Positions 24,751-33,991 of a stretch of 64,000 bases of DNA are shown here, piece by piece (position 1 is the first letter of the stretch; each line of letters opens with the position of its first letter). The notes beneath the pieces are model-generated. The model was not told the DNA's origin. It did no database searches and saw only the letters and a program-made list of their open reading frames with translations. This DNA is from Clostridium ljungdahlii (GTDB lineage: Bacteria; Bacillota; Clostridia; Clostridiales; Clostridiaceae), in the NCBI RefSeq assembly GCF_001636845.1, contig NZ_LITT01000062.1, positions 62,001-126,000 on the forward strand, in the 5' to 3' direction. The translations under genes and the position numbers were made by a program.

Positions 24751-26049
24751 ATGAAAAAGGTTAGAATAGCATTAATGGGTCTTGGAAATGTTGGCGCAGG
24801 AGTTTGGACAATATTGAATTCTAATAAAAAAGAAATAATGAAAAGATCAGGATATGAAGTAGAGGTAGCAAAAATTCTTGTAAGAGATAGAAACAAACAG
24901 AGAGATGTGGAAGTTCCAGATGAAATTGTAACTACGAATTTTAATGACATATTGGAAGACGATTCTATTAAAATTGTAGTTGAAGTTATGGGCGGTATAA
25001 ATCCTGCAAGGGAATATATGCTCAAATGTATGGATAGAAAAAAGCAGATAGTAACTGCGAACAAAATGCTGCTTGCAACTGGTGGAGACGAACTTTTTGA
25101 AAAAGCGGACAGCAAAGGAGTAATGTTCAACTATGAGGCAAGTGTGGCTGGAGGAATTCCAATAATAAATGGAATAGATGAAAGTTTAACTGCCAATAAA
25201 ATTGAAGAACTATATGGTATAGTAAACGGAACTACAAACTATATTTTGACTAAAATGCAGCTGGAAAAATTGGATTTTGATGTGGCTTTAAAACAGGCAC
25301 AGGATATGGGATATGCTGAAGCAGATCCTACGTCTGATATTGAGGGATTTGATGCCCAATATAAATTAGCAATACTTTCATCACTAGCCTTTGGAACAAA
25401 AATTAATGTAGATAATGTGTATAGAGAGGGTATTACAAAAATTAAATCTATAGACATAAGATATGCTAAAAAATTTAACATGGTAATAAAGCTCCTTGCT
25501 ATTGCAAAAGAAAATGAAGGTAAACTTGAACTTAAAGTACATCCAACCATGATTCCAGAATCACACCCACTTGCTAACGTATATGATTCCTTTAATGCAA
25601 TATTTATAAAAGGTAATGCAGTGGGGGACCTGATGTTTTATGGAAGAGGTGCAGGAAGCTTACCAACAGGTAGTGCTGTAGTAAGTGATATTATTGCTAT
25701 ATTGAGAAGTAATGTGGACATAGAAAATTTCAATTCTGTAGTGAAAAATAATCTATGGCATAGGAAAATAAAAAATGTAAGAGATTGTGCAAGTAAATTT
25801 TATATTAGACTTTCTGTAATGGATCAGTCAGGTGTACTTGGCGAAATAACCACAATTTTAGGAAAGCATAATGTAAGTCTCCGCTCAGTAATGCAAAAAG
25901 GCAGGGAAGAATCAAAAGATAAAGTAACTATAGTATTGATTACTCATAAGATAGAAGAAGCAGAGATTAATTCTGCTATTAAAGAAATTGTTGATTTGAA
26001 ATCTGTAATGCAAATAGACAATATTATAAGAATTGAAGATTTTAAATAA
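24751..26049 (+). CDS. hom: Homoserine dehydrogenase with ACT domain
   Basis: A 432-residue cytosolic enzyme that reduces aspartate semialdehyde to homoserine for threonine and methionine synthesis. The N-terminus has the NAD(P)-binding GLGNVGAGVW; TANKMLLA, the NGTTNYIL signature and GYAEADPTSDIEGFDA mark the catalytic domain. The last 80 residues form an ACT domain (IRLSVMDQSGVLGEITTIL), the usual site of threonine feedback control. Length is normal for the family. AAGGAGAA lies before the ATG at 24751; an upstream in-frame ATG at 24700 has no ribosome site. Monocistronic in this window: no thrB/thrC neighbour. Confidence 0.95.
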   Translation: MKKVRIALMGLGNVGAGVWTILNSNKKEIMKRSGYEVEVAKILVRDRNKQRDVEVPDEIVTTNFNDILEDDSIKIVVEVMGGINPAREYMLKCMDRKKQIVTANKMLLATGGDELFEKADSKGVMFNYEASVAGGIPIINGIDESLTANKIEELYGIVNGTTNYILTKMQLEKLDFDVALKQAQDMGYAEADPTSDIEGFDAQYKLAILSSLAFGTKINVDNVYREGITKIKSIDIRYAKKFNMVIKLLAIAKENEGKLELKVHPTMIPESHPLANVYDSFNAIFIKGNAVGDLMFYGRGAGSLPTGSAVVSDIIAILRSNVDIENFNSVVKNNLWHRKIKNVRDCASKFYIRLSVMDQSGVLGEITTILGKHNVSLRSVMQKGREESKDKVTIVLITHKIEEAEINSAIKEIVDLKSVMQIDNIIRIEDFK

Positions 26050-26124
26050 TTTTGGGTTTACTTAAGGCAGTTGTTACTTGAAAAAGTTTTTCATGCAGCA
26101 GCTGCCTTAATCAAGTGATTCTTA

Positions 26125-26308
26125 GGTTCAGATGGAGTTTGCTTATAAGGATGACTTTCTCCAACTGAACCTTATTAACAGTATTCTTAGTGTCTTTAGC
26201 ACTTAGAATACGTTATCCTTTAGGGGAACAATTTATCCAGTCGCGTAGCAGTGCTTATTCACTACTATGATAGAAGCTGTGGTGTTAGCAATGGTAGCGA
26301 TCGGATAA
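26125..26308 (+). repeat. Structured repeat element, copy B
   Basis: Domain 1: AGGTTCAG pairs with CTGAACCT around GATGGAG...CTCC, followed by TTATTAACAG and a hairpin ATTCTTAGTG/CACTTAGAAT, then TATCCTTTAGGGG. Domain 2 is 26233-26308, 76 bases, beginning TTATCC and ending GGATAA, with CGC/GCG and CACTAC/GTGGTG stems that differ from copy A but still pair. It fills most of the 264-base gap between hom and the DUF441 gene. The part before it (26050-26124) holds a GCAGCAGCTGC-centred inverted repeat (AAGGCAG...CTGCCTT), which may terminate hom. Confidence 0.7.
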
Positions 26309-26313
26309 ATTTT

Positions 26314-26778
26314 TTAAAGTCCTATTTTGTGAAAAAATTTTAATCCCAAAGCAATCATTCCAGATGTTATCATAGGACCTACGGGAACACCACCTAAAAA
26401 AGCAGCGGCAATTACTGCTCCCAAAATTAATGCTGGCATTACTTCAGTATGACCTTGTACAGTTAAATACTGCATGCCAAGGCCACTTAAATAAGTTGTA
26501 AAAAGGGATATGAGTAGGGCGAATATTCCAAGCCATGAGGTAAATACATTTCTAATACTTATATATTGTACACTTCCGTTTGCAATTGGAATTAAAATTG
26601 AAGCTACTAGTATTACTACCCCCCAGAATACTCCATTTTCCTGTAAAGTTGGGAATACATACTTGTCTATATTAAGAAGCTTTAGAAATAGAAGTATACA
26701 GGCAGCTAAAGCTACGGAATTTGCTTTCCCAAGAACTGCAGCTGCTAAAATTATGACTAAAATTATAGTCGATTCCAT
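26314..26778 (-). CDS. DUF441 family membrane protein
   Basis: A 154-residue, very hydrophobic protein with four or five membrane segments, starting MESTIILVIILAAAVLGKANSV. The conserved GKANSVALAA, PIANGSVQY-like loop and C-terminal FLGGVPVGPMITSG match the DUF441 (YeaL/YtwI) family of unknown function. Length is typical (about 150). TTTAGGAGATGATTT precedes the ATG on the minus strand. The 300-base gap to the next gene (26779-27090) is AT-rich; it must hold promoters for both divergent genes, but I see no convincing -35/-10 pair. Confidence 0.85.
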   Translation of the reverse strand: MESTIILVIILAAAVLGKANSVALAACILLFLKLLNIDKYVFPTLQENGVFWGVVILVASILIPIANGSVQYISIRNVFTSWLGIFALLISLFTTYLSGLGMQYLTVQGHTEVMPALILGAVIAAAFLGGVPVGPMITSGMIALGLKFFHKIGL

Positions 26779-27090
26779 TTAAATCATCTCCTAAAATATA
26801 ATAAACAGTGATTATTGTATAACATATAGTAAAAACAACAAAATATCAGAGTAATAATATATACTATTTACAACTTAATAAAATGCAATTTAGGGAAATA
26901 ATTCATGAAAAATTATAATAGTGCTTTCAAGAATATGAATTAAGGGTATCTGATAAAAATAATCTTAACATAATTTGTATTGAAAAAAATTACTTAATTG
27001 TATAGTATAATAGTGTAGGTTTTGATAGAATAGTTATATTAGGTTTATTTAACAGATATTAAAAATGTATTTTTAAGGGGAGAACTTGTT

Positions 27091-27654
27091 ATGGATGATA
27101 GAATTGTAAACTTCGATGAAATTAAAAATAAAGCTAGGGAAAAAGATGTAGAGAAATTTGAAGATTATGTATATGGACTTTCCTATGATATGTCTCAGGG
27201 AAAATTATCAATGGGAGATTTTTATAAAGACATTCAAGAATATATGGAAAAAAATAATATATCACAAGAAAAGCTATTTAACATTCAAAAAAAACTTATG
27301 GAAAGATATGGCTTTAATATGGAAGATGTAGAAAAGCAGATGAAAGACATGGGAATTGAGATGCCTTCTGTAAATAGAAATGTTGACTATGAATCCTTAA
27401 GAAAAACAGTATCATTTCAGGAAAAATATAAGCAAGGTATGGGCAGTACCTTAGTAACCACTTATAGTATAAATAATTCTATGAACAGTCTTAGTATACT
27501 TATAAGTGAAGAAAAGATTACTTTAAAAAGTGAAAAAGATATAGATTTGCAGGATCCCGAGTTAAACGAATTTTTGTGTTCATATAAAAAGGTAGTAAAA
27601 GATAAAAAGCTTAAAATATCATTATGCTCAAATGTCAAAAAATTTGAATACTAA
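27091..27654 (+). CDS. Conserved clostridial protein, DUF3867-like
   Basis: A 187-residue cytosolic protein. The N-terminal 90 residues are helical (DDRIVNFDEIKNKAREKDVE; YGLSYDMSQGKLSMGDFYKD) and the C-terminal part is beta-rich (SISILISEEKITLK-like). The layout and opening resemble the clostridial DUF3867 family; I am only fairly sure of this. Function unknown. AAGGGGAG lies upstream, and an intrinsic terminator follows 18 bases after the stop, so it is monocistronic. Confidence 0.65.
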   Translation: MDDRIVNFDEIKNKAREKDVEKFEDYVYGLSYDMSQGKLSMGDFYKDIQEYMEKNNISQEKLFNIQKKLMERYGFNMEDVEKQMKDMGIEMPSVNRNVDYESLRKTVSFQEKYKQGMGSTLVTTYSINNSMNSLSILISEEKITLKSEKDIDLQDPELNEFLCSYKKVVKDKKLKISLCSNVKKFEY

Positions 27655-27671
27655 TATAATTATATAAAACG

Positions 27672-27705
27672 ATTCCCTATATTGATGAATATAGGGAATA
27701 TTTTA
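27672..27705 (+). terminator. Intrinsic terminator
   Basis: ATTCCCTATATT (27672-27683) pairs perfectly with AATATAGGGAAT (27688-27699) around GATG, followed by ATTTT. Confidence 0.85.
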
Positions 27706-27728
27706 GTATGATTTGGGGTGATTCAGTT

Positions 27729-28091
27729 ATGAGAAAATTTAAGTTTAAAATATGGGATAGGAAAAAAAAGTGTTTTTATATAAGTGAAAATCCCTATCCA
27801 GAAGAAAGTTGCAAATTAGAAGATAGATTTATATCCCTTGAGTTTACAGGCTTAAAAGATAAAAATGGTAGAGAGATTTTTGAGGGAGATATAATATCCA
27901 TAAATAATGAAAAAAGTTCTATTAAGCTGCCTGTGAAATTTGGAAGGTATTCTTTTGAAAAATTTATAGGTGAATGTGGAGAGATTACTGATGCAACTGA
28001 GCTCTATGGTTTTTATGTAGAAAATGAATATCTATACATCCAAATGTTGAAGGAAAATGTAATAGTTACAGGCAATATATTTGGTATATAA
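27729..28091 (+). CDS. YopX family protein
   Basis: A 120-residue protein with the YopX signature: the FKIWDRKKKCFY opening, MEFTGLKDKNGREIFEGDII-type core (EFTGLKDKNGREIFEGDI) and the paired beta strands after it. YopX proteins are common in phages and their relics; function unknown. Here no other phage gene is nearby, so this is a stray or domesticated copy. GGGGTGA is 8 bases before the ATG at 27729; the in-frame ATG at 27708 falls in the terminator tail and is not used. Confidence 0.8.
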   Translation: MRKFKFKIWDRKKKCFYISENPYPEESCKLEDRFISLEFTGLKDKNGREIFEGDIISINNEKSSIKLPVKFGRYSFEKFIGECGEITDATELYGFYVENEYLYIQMLKENVIVTGNIFGI

Positions 28092-28220
28092 TGAAATAAT
28101 GTATTAAATAATCTAATCGTATTTGTATTTGAGAAAGTTGAGCTAATTATATTGATTTTTACTTCAAGCTGCTATAGACTTATAGTAAAATTTTAATTTT
28201 ACTATAAGGGGTGGATTGCT

Positions 28221-28601
28221 TTGAGCAGTGATTTTGCGGTATTGTTAAATTGTATGGATGGAAGGACTCAACTTCCTGCAATAAATTGGATAAGAGATAA
28301 TTTTCATGTGAAATATGTAGATATAATATCAGAGCCGGGAATTGACAAGGTAATTTGCGGGGAAGATGAAAATTTTATAAATTCATTAAAGTATAAGATG
28401 GATATATCAATAAATTCTCATGGAGCTTCTACCGCATTTGTAGTAGGACATTATGACTGTGCAGCAAATAAAGTAGATAAGACAACTCACCTAGAGCAGA
28501 TAAAAAGGTCTGTTTCCGTAATAAAAAAATTATATAAGAATATTGAGGTTATAGGCCTTTGGATAAATGAGAATTTCGAGGTGAAAAAAGTTATATTGTG
28601 A
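28221..28601 (+). CDS. Carbonic-anhydrase-like small protein
   Basis: A 126-residue protein reminiscent of a minimal beta-carbonic-anhydrase fold: CMDGRT near the N-terminus (Cys-x-Asp-x-Arg) and GHYDCAANK in the middle (His-x-x-Cys), the zinc-ligand pattern. It is much shorter than true beta-carbonic anhydrases (about 180-220), so catalysis is uncertain. TTG start after AAGGGGTGG. It stands alone, followed by repeat element C. Confidence 0.65.
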   Translation: MSSDFAVLLNCMDGRTQLPAINWIRDNFHVKYVDIISEPGIDKVICGEDENFINSLKYKMDISINSHGASTAFVVGHYDCAANKVDKTTHLEQIKRSVSVIKKLYKNIEVIGLWINENFEVKKVIL

Positions 28602-28657
28602 TTTTAATAAGGGACTATTGCAATAGCAATTTCTTAGATTGGTATGAACAGTTCCCC

Positions 28658-28840
28658 TTATCCCATGACTACCTGCTCTAATACTCCAACTTCTCTAAGT
28701 TGGAGTAAAGAGCAGTTACGTCCCTGGATAACGATTTTCCCTAAAGGATAACTCCTTCTAAGTGCTGAAGCACTAAGAAGCCTGTTAATAAGCATCATGT
28801 GGAGTCAAAACTCCATCTGATGCCAAGAGCTCTGTTTATA
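28658..28840 (-). repeat. Structured repeat element, copy C
   Basis: Read on the minus strand: domain 1 has GCATCA/TGATGC closing GATGGAGT...ACTCCACA, then TTATTAACAG and a TTCTTAGTGC/GCACTTAGAA hairpin and TATCCTTTAGGG, all parallel to copy B. Domain 2 (28731 to 28658, 74 bases) begins TTATCCAGGGAC and ends GTCATGGGATAA, with TGCTC/GAGCA and CTCCAACTT/AAGTTGGAG stems. Compensatory changes relative to copies A and B keep each stem paired. It lies between the carbonic-anhydrase-like gene and dut, antisense to dut. Confidence 0.75.
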
Positions 28841-28918
28841 GATAAATATGCTTAAAAGTTAAGAACTATCAACTGTTAAAAAACATGTAGATTAATTTTG
28901 AAAGGATGTTTGTAAATT

Positions 28919-29350
28919 ATGAAGCTATTAATAAAAAAAATTAATGAAGATGCTGTAACTCCATTTTATGCACATAAGGGAGATGCAGGTCTTGATCTAT
29001 TTTCAGTAGAAGAAGTTTTAATAAAACCAATGGAAAGAAAATTAGTATCAACCGGGATAAAAATTCAGCTTCCACCAAATACAGAAGCGCAGGTTAGACC
29101 AAGAAGTGGTCTTGCATTAAAACATGGCATAACTCTTTTGAATACACCTGGTACTGTGGATGAAGGATACAGGGGTGAGATAAAAGTGCTCATGATCAAC
29201 TTAGGACAAGAACCTTTTTTAGTTGAAAAAAGTATGAAAATTGCTCAAATGGTAGTAAAGCCTGTGGAAAGAGTATGCGTAGAGGAAGTAGAAGAACTGA
29301 GTGACACTGAAAGAGGGGAAGGAGGATTTGGTTCTACTGGAAGTAGGTAA
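28919..29350 (+). CDS. dut: Deoxyuridine 5'-triphosphate nucleotidohydrolase (dUTPase)
   Basis: A 143-residue trimeric dUTPase that hydrolyses dUTP to dUMP and pyrophosphate, keeping uracil out of DNA and feeding thymidylate synthesis. All five motifs are visible: [36 protein letters not shown], and the C-terminal [10 protein letters not shown] that closes over the active site. Length is normal. AAAGGATG precedes the ATG at 28919. A 162-base inverted-repeat element starts directly after the stop. Confidence 0.95.
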   Translation: MKLLIKKINEDAVTPFYAHKGDAGLDLFSVEEVLIKPMERKLVSTGIKIQLPPNTEAQVRPRSGLALKHGITLLNTPGTVDEGYRGEIKVLMINLGQEPFLVEKSMKIAQMVVKPVERVCVEEVEELSDTERGEGGFGSTGSR

Positions 29351-29351
29351 G

Positions 29352-29513
29352 AGTTAAGAATTAATAGTGAAGGGTTAAGGAGGATTTTTCTTAACTGTGC
29401 TGCGAAAAATTTTAAATTTGAAGCTTATTGAAGTTTTGCTTCAATAGTGCTATATTTTAGATTTTCTGTAGTGTTAACGAAAGAAAATCATCCATAACTA
29501 TTAATTCTTAACT
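29352..29513. repeat. MITE-like element with 17-bp terminal inverted repeats
   Basis: AGTTAAGAATTAATAGT (29352-29368) is the exact reverse complement of 29497-29513. Internal segments also pair (AGGAGGATTTTT with GAAAATCATCC). No coding capacity. It fills the gap between the convergent dut and MBL genes. Confidence 0.65.
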
Positions 29514-29531
29514 ATTAATTTTTAATTATTT

Positions 29532-30266
29532 TTAAAATTCAAAGGTTTCACCTATATGGTTCATAATCAATGATTCCGAAGGAGAGTCTTTAGTAAGTTT
29601 TGCAAAATTTTTAGTAATATCATTATCATCCCAAAAATGCATAGGTACAAAAAATTTAGGCTTAAGGATCTCTATAAAGTATTTTCCACCTAAAGAATAA
29701 TTTTCTCCAAGTCTTGGATCTACAGGGAAAAATGCAAAGTCTATTTTAGCTTCATTTATCATGTTGATTTCTCTTTTAAAATTTCTCTCAGCACGTTCTT
29801 GCTTATATTTAGGATCTTCTTTCCATTTCCATAGATTCAAATCTCCTGAATGAAATATATTTATTCCATCTACTGATACAAAAAATGAAACACCTATATC
29901 TGTAGAACCATAAGCTTTTATGTAAACGTCATTTAAATTCAAACTCTTATAGGGACATATGCCATGATAGTTACCTTTAATATTTTTTATTTTTATATCA
30001 GTACTTAATACGTAATTTATATCTGGGTTTATATTCTGCCATTTTAATATTACTGGATTAAAGTGATCTGGATGTCTGTGGGAAGAAAAAACAATTACGC
30101 TTTTTTTGCTTTTTATAAATTCATCTGAAATTAATCCATTTTCTATAACTTTAGGATTTGAATCAAATGAATCTTTGTAGTAGTCAAATATTAATAAGTG
30201 ATTTAAGGTTTCTATTGCAAATCCACTGTGATATAAATAATGAATTTTAATATTGTACTTTACCAT
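29532..30266 (-). CDS. MBL-fold metallo-hydrolase
   Basis: A 244-residue metallo-beta-lactamase-fold protein of the UlaG-like kind. Metal ligands are in SSHRHPDHF (HxHxDH), FHSGDLN (His then Asp) and the late MHFWDDNDI histidine. Such proteins hydrolyse lactones, phosphodiesters or other small substrates; the substrate cannot be told. No signal peptide, so cytosolic. No strong Shine-Dalgarno site before the ATG (GTAGGTTAAATTT). Monocistronic, convergent with dut. Confidence 0.85.
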   Translation of the reverse strand: MVKYNIKIHYLYHSGFAIETLNHLLIFDYYKDSFDSNPKVIENGLISDEFIKSKKSVIVFSSHRHPDHFNPVILKWQNINPDINYVLSTDIKIKNIKGNYHGICPYKSLNLNDVYIKAYGSTDIGVSFFVSVDGINIFHSGDLNLWKWKEDPKYKQERAERNFKREINMINEAKIDFAFFPVDPRLGENYSLGGKYFIEILKPKFFVPMHFWDDNDITKNFAKLTKDSPSESLIMNHIGETFEF

Positions 30267-30337
30267 AAATTTAACCTACCTTTACATTTAAAATTATGTA
30301 TATTATAGCATACGTATTAATAAAACAAATTCTATGT

Positions 30338-30373
30338 TTTATCTGATGACTACCAGTTCTAATACTTCCACGT
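30338..30373 (-). repeat. Structured repeat element, truncated copy D
   Basis: On the minus strand, TGGAAGTATTAGAACTGGTAG followed by TCATCAGATAAAA corresponds to the last 36 bases of the element (compare copy A 9852-9887). The 5' part is missing, and the sequence diverges after GTGG. Confidence 0.55.
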
Positions 30374-30458
30374 ACTCTGTTTATTAACACTTTAACAAAT
30401 ATGGGATATAATTGTATAAGAAAGGCAATATAGCACAAATTTGAAGGGAGAAATACTA

Positions 30459-30824
30459 ATGAAATTTACATTTGACCACAATAACATAAATGTACTTAAT
30501 CTAGAGAAAAGCATAAATTTTTATGAGGAAGCTCTTGGATTTAAAGAAATAAAGAGAAAAGAGGCAGATGACAATAGTTTTACACTGGTGTTTATGGGAG
30601 ATGGTGTAAAGGATTATAAAATAGAACTTACCTGGCTTAGGGATAGAAAAGACGCTTATAATCTTGGGGATAATGAAATTCACATGGCTGTTAGGACAGA
30701 TGATTTTAAGGCAGCTTATGAACATCATAAAAAAATGGGATGTATCTGTTATGAAAATAAGAAAATGAGACTTTATTTTATAACAGATCCAGATGGATAT
30801 TGGACAGAAATATTACCACTTTAA
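30459..30824 (+). CDS. VOC family protein (glyoxalase/lyase-like)
   Basis: A 121-residue protein of the vicinal-oxygen-chelate fold: HNNINVLNLEKSINFYEEAL opens the first beta-alpha-beta unit (metal ligand His), ELTWLRD carries the first Glu ligand, and NEIHMAVRT and GYWTEILPL the second unit with His and Glu. The set H/E/H/E is that of lactoylglutathione lyase, although clostridia often lack glutathione, so another thiol adduct or substrate is possible. AAGGGAG is 8 bases before the ATG at 30459; the in-frame TTG at 30441 is unsupported. Confidence 0.85.
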   Translation: MKFTFDHNNINVLNLEKSINFYEEALGFKEIKRKEADDNSFTLVFMGDGVKDYKIELTWLRDRKDAYNLGDNEIHMAVRTDDFKAAYEHHKKMGCICYENKKMRLYFITDPDGYWTEILPL

Positions 30825-30890
30825 TATAGATGAATAAAAACTTTCCTGCTGGACATAATTATAGAAAAAATAACTAGGAGGTAAAAGCTA

Positions 30891-31223
30891 TTGAACAGTG
30901 TCACTCTTATTGGAAGGTTAACTAAGGATGCAGAATTGGTTCAGCTTGAAAATTATAATAGAAGTGTAGTTAAATTTACTCTTGCAGTAGGCAGAGATTT
31001 TGTAAGCAAAACTGGAGAAAGAGAAGCGGATTTTATTCCTGTTTCCTATTGGACTAATTATGGAAATAAATTGCTTCCCTATTTAAAAAAAGGAAGACTT
31101 ATAGGCGTAAATGGTAAAATAATTACTAAAAGTTATACTAAAGATGATATAAGAAAATATTTCACTAATGTAGAAGCAGACAAGGTTCAGTTTTTAGACC
31201 GGGAAAAAGAAGCTTTAGCATAA
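30891..31223 (+). CDS. Single-stranded DNA-binding protein, short form
   Basis: A 110-residue OB-fold protein with SSB hallmarks: MNSVTLIGRLTKDAEL at the start, VKFTLAVGRDF and VSYWTNYGNKL, KKGRLIGVNGKI. The C-terminal acidic tail (typically ending DDDIPF), used for partner recruitment, is absent; the protein ends EKEALA. It is probably an accessory SSB rather than the main replication copy. TTG start 7 to 8 bases after AGGAGGT. An intrinsic terminator follows. Confidence 0.85.
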   Translation: MNSVTLIGRLTKDAELVQLENYNRSVVKFTLAVGRDFVSKTGEREADFIPVSYWTNYGNKLLPYLKKGRLIGVNGKIITKSYTKDDIRKYFTNVEADKVQFLDREKEALA

Positions 31224-31249
31224 TTTAAAGAAGATTAGTTATAGGATAG

Positions 31250-31284
31250 ATTGGGGTAAAATTAAAAGGTTACCCCAATTTCTA
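31250..31284 (+). terminator. Intrinsic terminator of the SSB gene
   Basis: ATTGGGGTAA (31250-31259) pairs perfectly with TTACCCCAAT (31270-31279), followed by TTCT. Confidence 0.8.
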
Positions 31285-31308
31285 ATTGCATTGAAGGTAT
31301 ATTATTTA

Positions 31309-31337
31309 TTGTTTTTTATGTTATTCTAGAGTATGAT
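31309..31337 (+). promoter_or_regulatory. Possible SigA promoter of the chemoreceptor
   Basis: TTGTTT (31309-31314), a 17-base spacer, then TATGAT (31332-31337). It would give a leader of about 155 bases; I recognise no riboswitch in it. Confidence 0.45.
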
Positions 31338-31498
31338 ATAATAGAAAAATATAGTGAAAAAGTGTATTATTAGAATTTTTAATCATATCCTAGCTTTAAA
31401 TGTATAAATTTGCTCATGTTTGTTTAAAAAATGGGAAAGTATGAAGATTAAAATTAATATTTGCAATTTTGCGTTAACTTAAGGGGGAAAAATATTTT

Positions 31499-33508
31499 AT
31501 GTTTAATTTTAAAAGTATTAAAACTAAGTTAATACTGATAATTTCTGTAACAACAGCAATATTATTATGTGTACTTGGAATATCAATTTATGAAAAATCT
31601 TATGGGATATTGTATGAAAAGTTTCAAAACAGTTCAGAGCAAATTGTCATAAATGTAAATGGTTCTATAAATAAATTTTTAAATGGTATGGAAAGTCAGA
31701 CTGAGGTTATTGCTAATAGTTCTACTTTGAAAAATTTGGATATTAGTAATGATGGGAGTAGAAACAGTGCAGTAGAATTGCTTAAAAATACTAAAGATAG
31801 CAATGAAAATATGGTTAGTGTATATTTTGCTGATCTCAGTGGTATGAGAATAAATATGACTGGAAACATACGTCAGCCATCTAAAGAATATGATGCTAGA
31901 CAAAGAACATGGTATAAAGGTGCTATGAATAAAAAAGGACAAGTTGTATGGACAGATCCATACAAAGATGTAAATACATCACAGATGATGATTACAGTAG
32001 CAAAAACTGTAGAGAAAGATGGTAATGTAGTAGGAGTAGCTGCTATTGATGTTTCTCTGAAAAATTTATCTAAAGATATAGCTTCTATAAAGGTAGGAAA
32101 CACAGGATATGTTTATATTACTAATAAAGAAGGTAAAATAATAGTACATCCAGATTTTAATCAGGTAGGGAAAGACAGTGAACTTAAAAAAAGTAATTGG
32201 AACTATATTAGCTCAAATAAAACTAGTTATTTTAAGAATACATATAATGGAATAGAGAAGCTGTATGCTTATACTACAAATGAGAAAAATTCTTGGAAAA
32301 TTGTAGCCACAGCTAAAAATGCTGAATTTATAAGTGATACAAGTGGTATAAGAAAATTTATTTTCTGTTTAGTTATTATAGGAATAATAATATCTATAGT
32401 AGTATCTATTTTAATTGGTAACTCAGCATATAAGATATTAAAAAAGTTAAAAGTAATAGTTGGTAAAGTAGGTGAAGGGGATTTTACTTATAGTATCCCT
32501 GAAAAGTTTTTAAATAGAAATGATGAGTTTGGAAGAATAAGCAATTACGTACAAAGTATGAATATGAATATAAAGAAATTAGTTGAGGATGTTAAGAAGA
32601 ATTCTTCAGATGTTGAACAACAGGCCGAAGGTTTAAATGCAATTTCTGAGGAAATATCAGCTTCTTCGCAGGAAGTATCTGCAGTAGTTCAGGATTTAGC
32701 TAAAGGTGCTGAAGGACAGCAAAAGTATATAGATAATATGTTTAATTTGTTAGAAAGTATAAGCAAACACATGGAAAACATAAATGATAAATTAAATTCT
32801 GTAAAGGTAAGTACGGGTAATGCAGTGAATAAAGTAGACTTAGGAAAAAATGAAGTGAATTCATTGAAAAAAGCAATAGGTACCGTAGATTCTTCTTTTA
32901 CAGTAGTTTCTGATAAAGTTTATAAGCTTAATGAATCTATAAAAAAAGTAAGAGAAATAACTGATGTTATAGCACAAATAGCAGAGCAAACAGATCTTTT
33001 GGCTTTAAATGCAGCTATTGAATCTGCAAGGGCAGGCGAAGCTGGAAAGGGATTTTCAGTAGTAGCAGAGGAAATAAGAAATTTAGCTGAAGAGTCTCAG
33101 GATTCAGCTAAAAAAATAAGTGATTTAATTAATTATATAAACAGTGATTCAAATGAGGTTATTGTAAATTCTAAGAAGGCTGAAGAATCTATAAATGAAC
33201 AGAATATAGTGGCAGAAAATATGGTGAAATCTTTTGAGATGATAGTGGATTCAATTGAAGAGATTGAACCTTTAGTTGATAAAACTTTTACTTCAGTAAA
33301 TAGTACAGTACAATCTAGAAAAGAATTTATGGACAGTATGAATCAGTTTGGAAATTTAATAAAAAACACCACTACATCTACAGAGGAAATAGCAGCATCT
33401 ACAGAGGAAGTAAGTGCATCTATACAAGAAGTTGCATCATCTGCTGAAAGCTTGAATTCTACATCAAAGAATTTAATAAATGTTGTAAATAAATTTAAAG
33501 TAGAATAG
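31499..33508 (+). CDS. Methyl-accepting chemotaxis protein
   Basis: A 669-residue transmembrane chemoreceptor. Membrane segment 1 is at about residues 9-30, then an extracytoplasmic Cache-type sensor ([21 protein letters not shown] and [11 protein letters not shown] are typical), membrane segment 2 at about 283-306, a HAMP domain to about 360 and a long cytoplasmic coiled coil. The signalling tip [20 protein letters not shown] lies near residue 495 and binds CheA/CheW. The bundle is symmetric around it, with Gln/Glu pairs suitable for methylation. AAGGGGGAAA lies upstream. No chemotaxis kinase genes are in the window. The ligand is unknown. Confidence 0.95.
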   Translation: MFNFKSIKTKLILIISVTTAILLCVLGISIYEKSYGILYEKFQNSSEQIVINVNGSINKFLNGMESQTEVIANSSTLKNLDISNDGSRNSAVELLKNTKDSNENMVSVYFADLSGMRINMTGNIRQPSKEYDARQRTWYKGAMNKKGQVVWTDPYKDVNTSQMMITVAKTVEKDGNVVGVAAIDVSLKNLSKDIASIKVGNTGYVYITNKEGKIIVHPDFNQVGKDSELKKSNWNYISSNKTSYFKNTYNGIEKLYAYTTNEKNSWKIVATAKNAEFISDTSGIRKFIFCLVIIGIIISIVVSILIGNSAYKILKKLKVIVGKVGEGDFTYSIPEKFLNRNDEFGRISNYVQSMNMNIKKLVEDVKKNSSDVEQQAEGLNAISEEISASSQEVSAVVQDLAKGAEGQQKYIDNMFNLLESISKHMENINDKLNSVKVSTGNAVNKVDLGKNEVNSLKKAIGTVDSSFTVVSDKVYKLNESIKKVREITDVIAQIAEQTDLLALNAAIESARAGEAGKGFSVVAEEIRNLAEESQDSAKKISDLINYINSDSNEVIVNSKKAEESINEQNIVAENMVKSFEMIVDSIEEIEPLVDKTFTSVNSTVQSRKEFMDSMNQFGNLIKNTTTSTEEIAASTEEVSASIQEVASSAESLNSTSKNLINVVNKFKVE

Positions 33509-33541
33509 AAGTCGTAAATTATAACTTAAGGGAATTAGTAT

Positions 33542-33569
33542 TTGACAGTATGCTTATTGCATTGATAAT
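33542..33569 (+). promoter_or_regulatory. SigA-type promoter
   Basis: TTGACA (33542-33547), 16 bases, then GATAAT (33564-33569), about 80 bases before the small gene at 33650. The -35 is consensus. Confidence 0.55.
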
Positions 33570-33649
33570 ATATAATATATAACTTAATTAAATTGAAAAG
33601 TAAATTAATAAATATAAAAAGTAAATGGAATAAAAGAGGGGGATTTAAC

Positions 33650-33988
33650 TTGAGTGAACACGAAAAGGTATTTATACCTAAAGAGTCTATAGATAAATTG
33701 GTTTCAGGATTAAAAAGTATAAGAATTACTACTAGAGAAAAAGCTACGCGGAAAGAAGTAGGTAAACTCCTAGATTTACTACAGGAAGATTTAAATCAAA
33801 AAAATATTCCTCTTAAAGAACAAATATTGGAGAAGATGAAGGAAAGCAAGGGAGTAGATCCTAACTTAAATGCTAATTTGTATATATTATATCGTAATTT
33901 AGACAGCGGCCAGATTACTGAAGAACAGGCACTTGAATTATTTCAAATGTATGTTAGGATAGAGCCTTATGATAAAACTGTACTATAA
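33650..33988 (+). CDS. Small hypothetical protein
   Basis: A 112-residue, highly charged helical protein (HEKVFIPKESIDKLVSGLKS, LLDLLQEDLNQKNIPLKEQI, EEQALELFQMYVRIEPYDKT). No recognised family. The TTG at 33650 lies 7 bases after GAGGGGG and is taken as the start; the frame extends back to 33593 without a ribosome site. It sits between the chemoreceptor and a flagellin but has its own promoter; a link to motility is only positional. Confidence 0.65.
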   Translation: MSEHEKVFIPKESIDKLVSGLKSIRITTREKATRKEVGKLLDLLQEDLNQKNIPLKEQILEKMKESKGVDPNLNANLYILYRNLDSGQITEEQALELFQMYVRIEPYDKTVL

Positions 33989-33991
33989 TTT

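Noticed and set aside
26980-27011. Promoter before the DUF3867-like gene (TTGAAA ... TATAGT/TATAAT)
   Set aside because: Spacers are 15 or 20 bases, neither convincing in an AT-rich gap.
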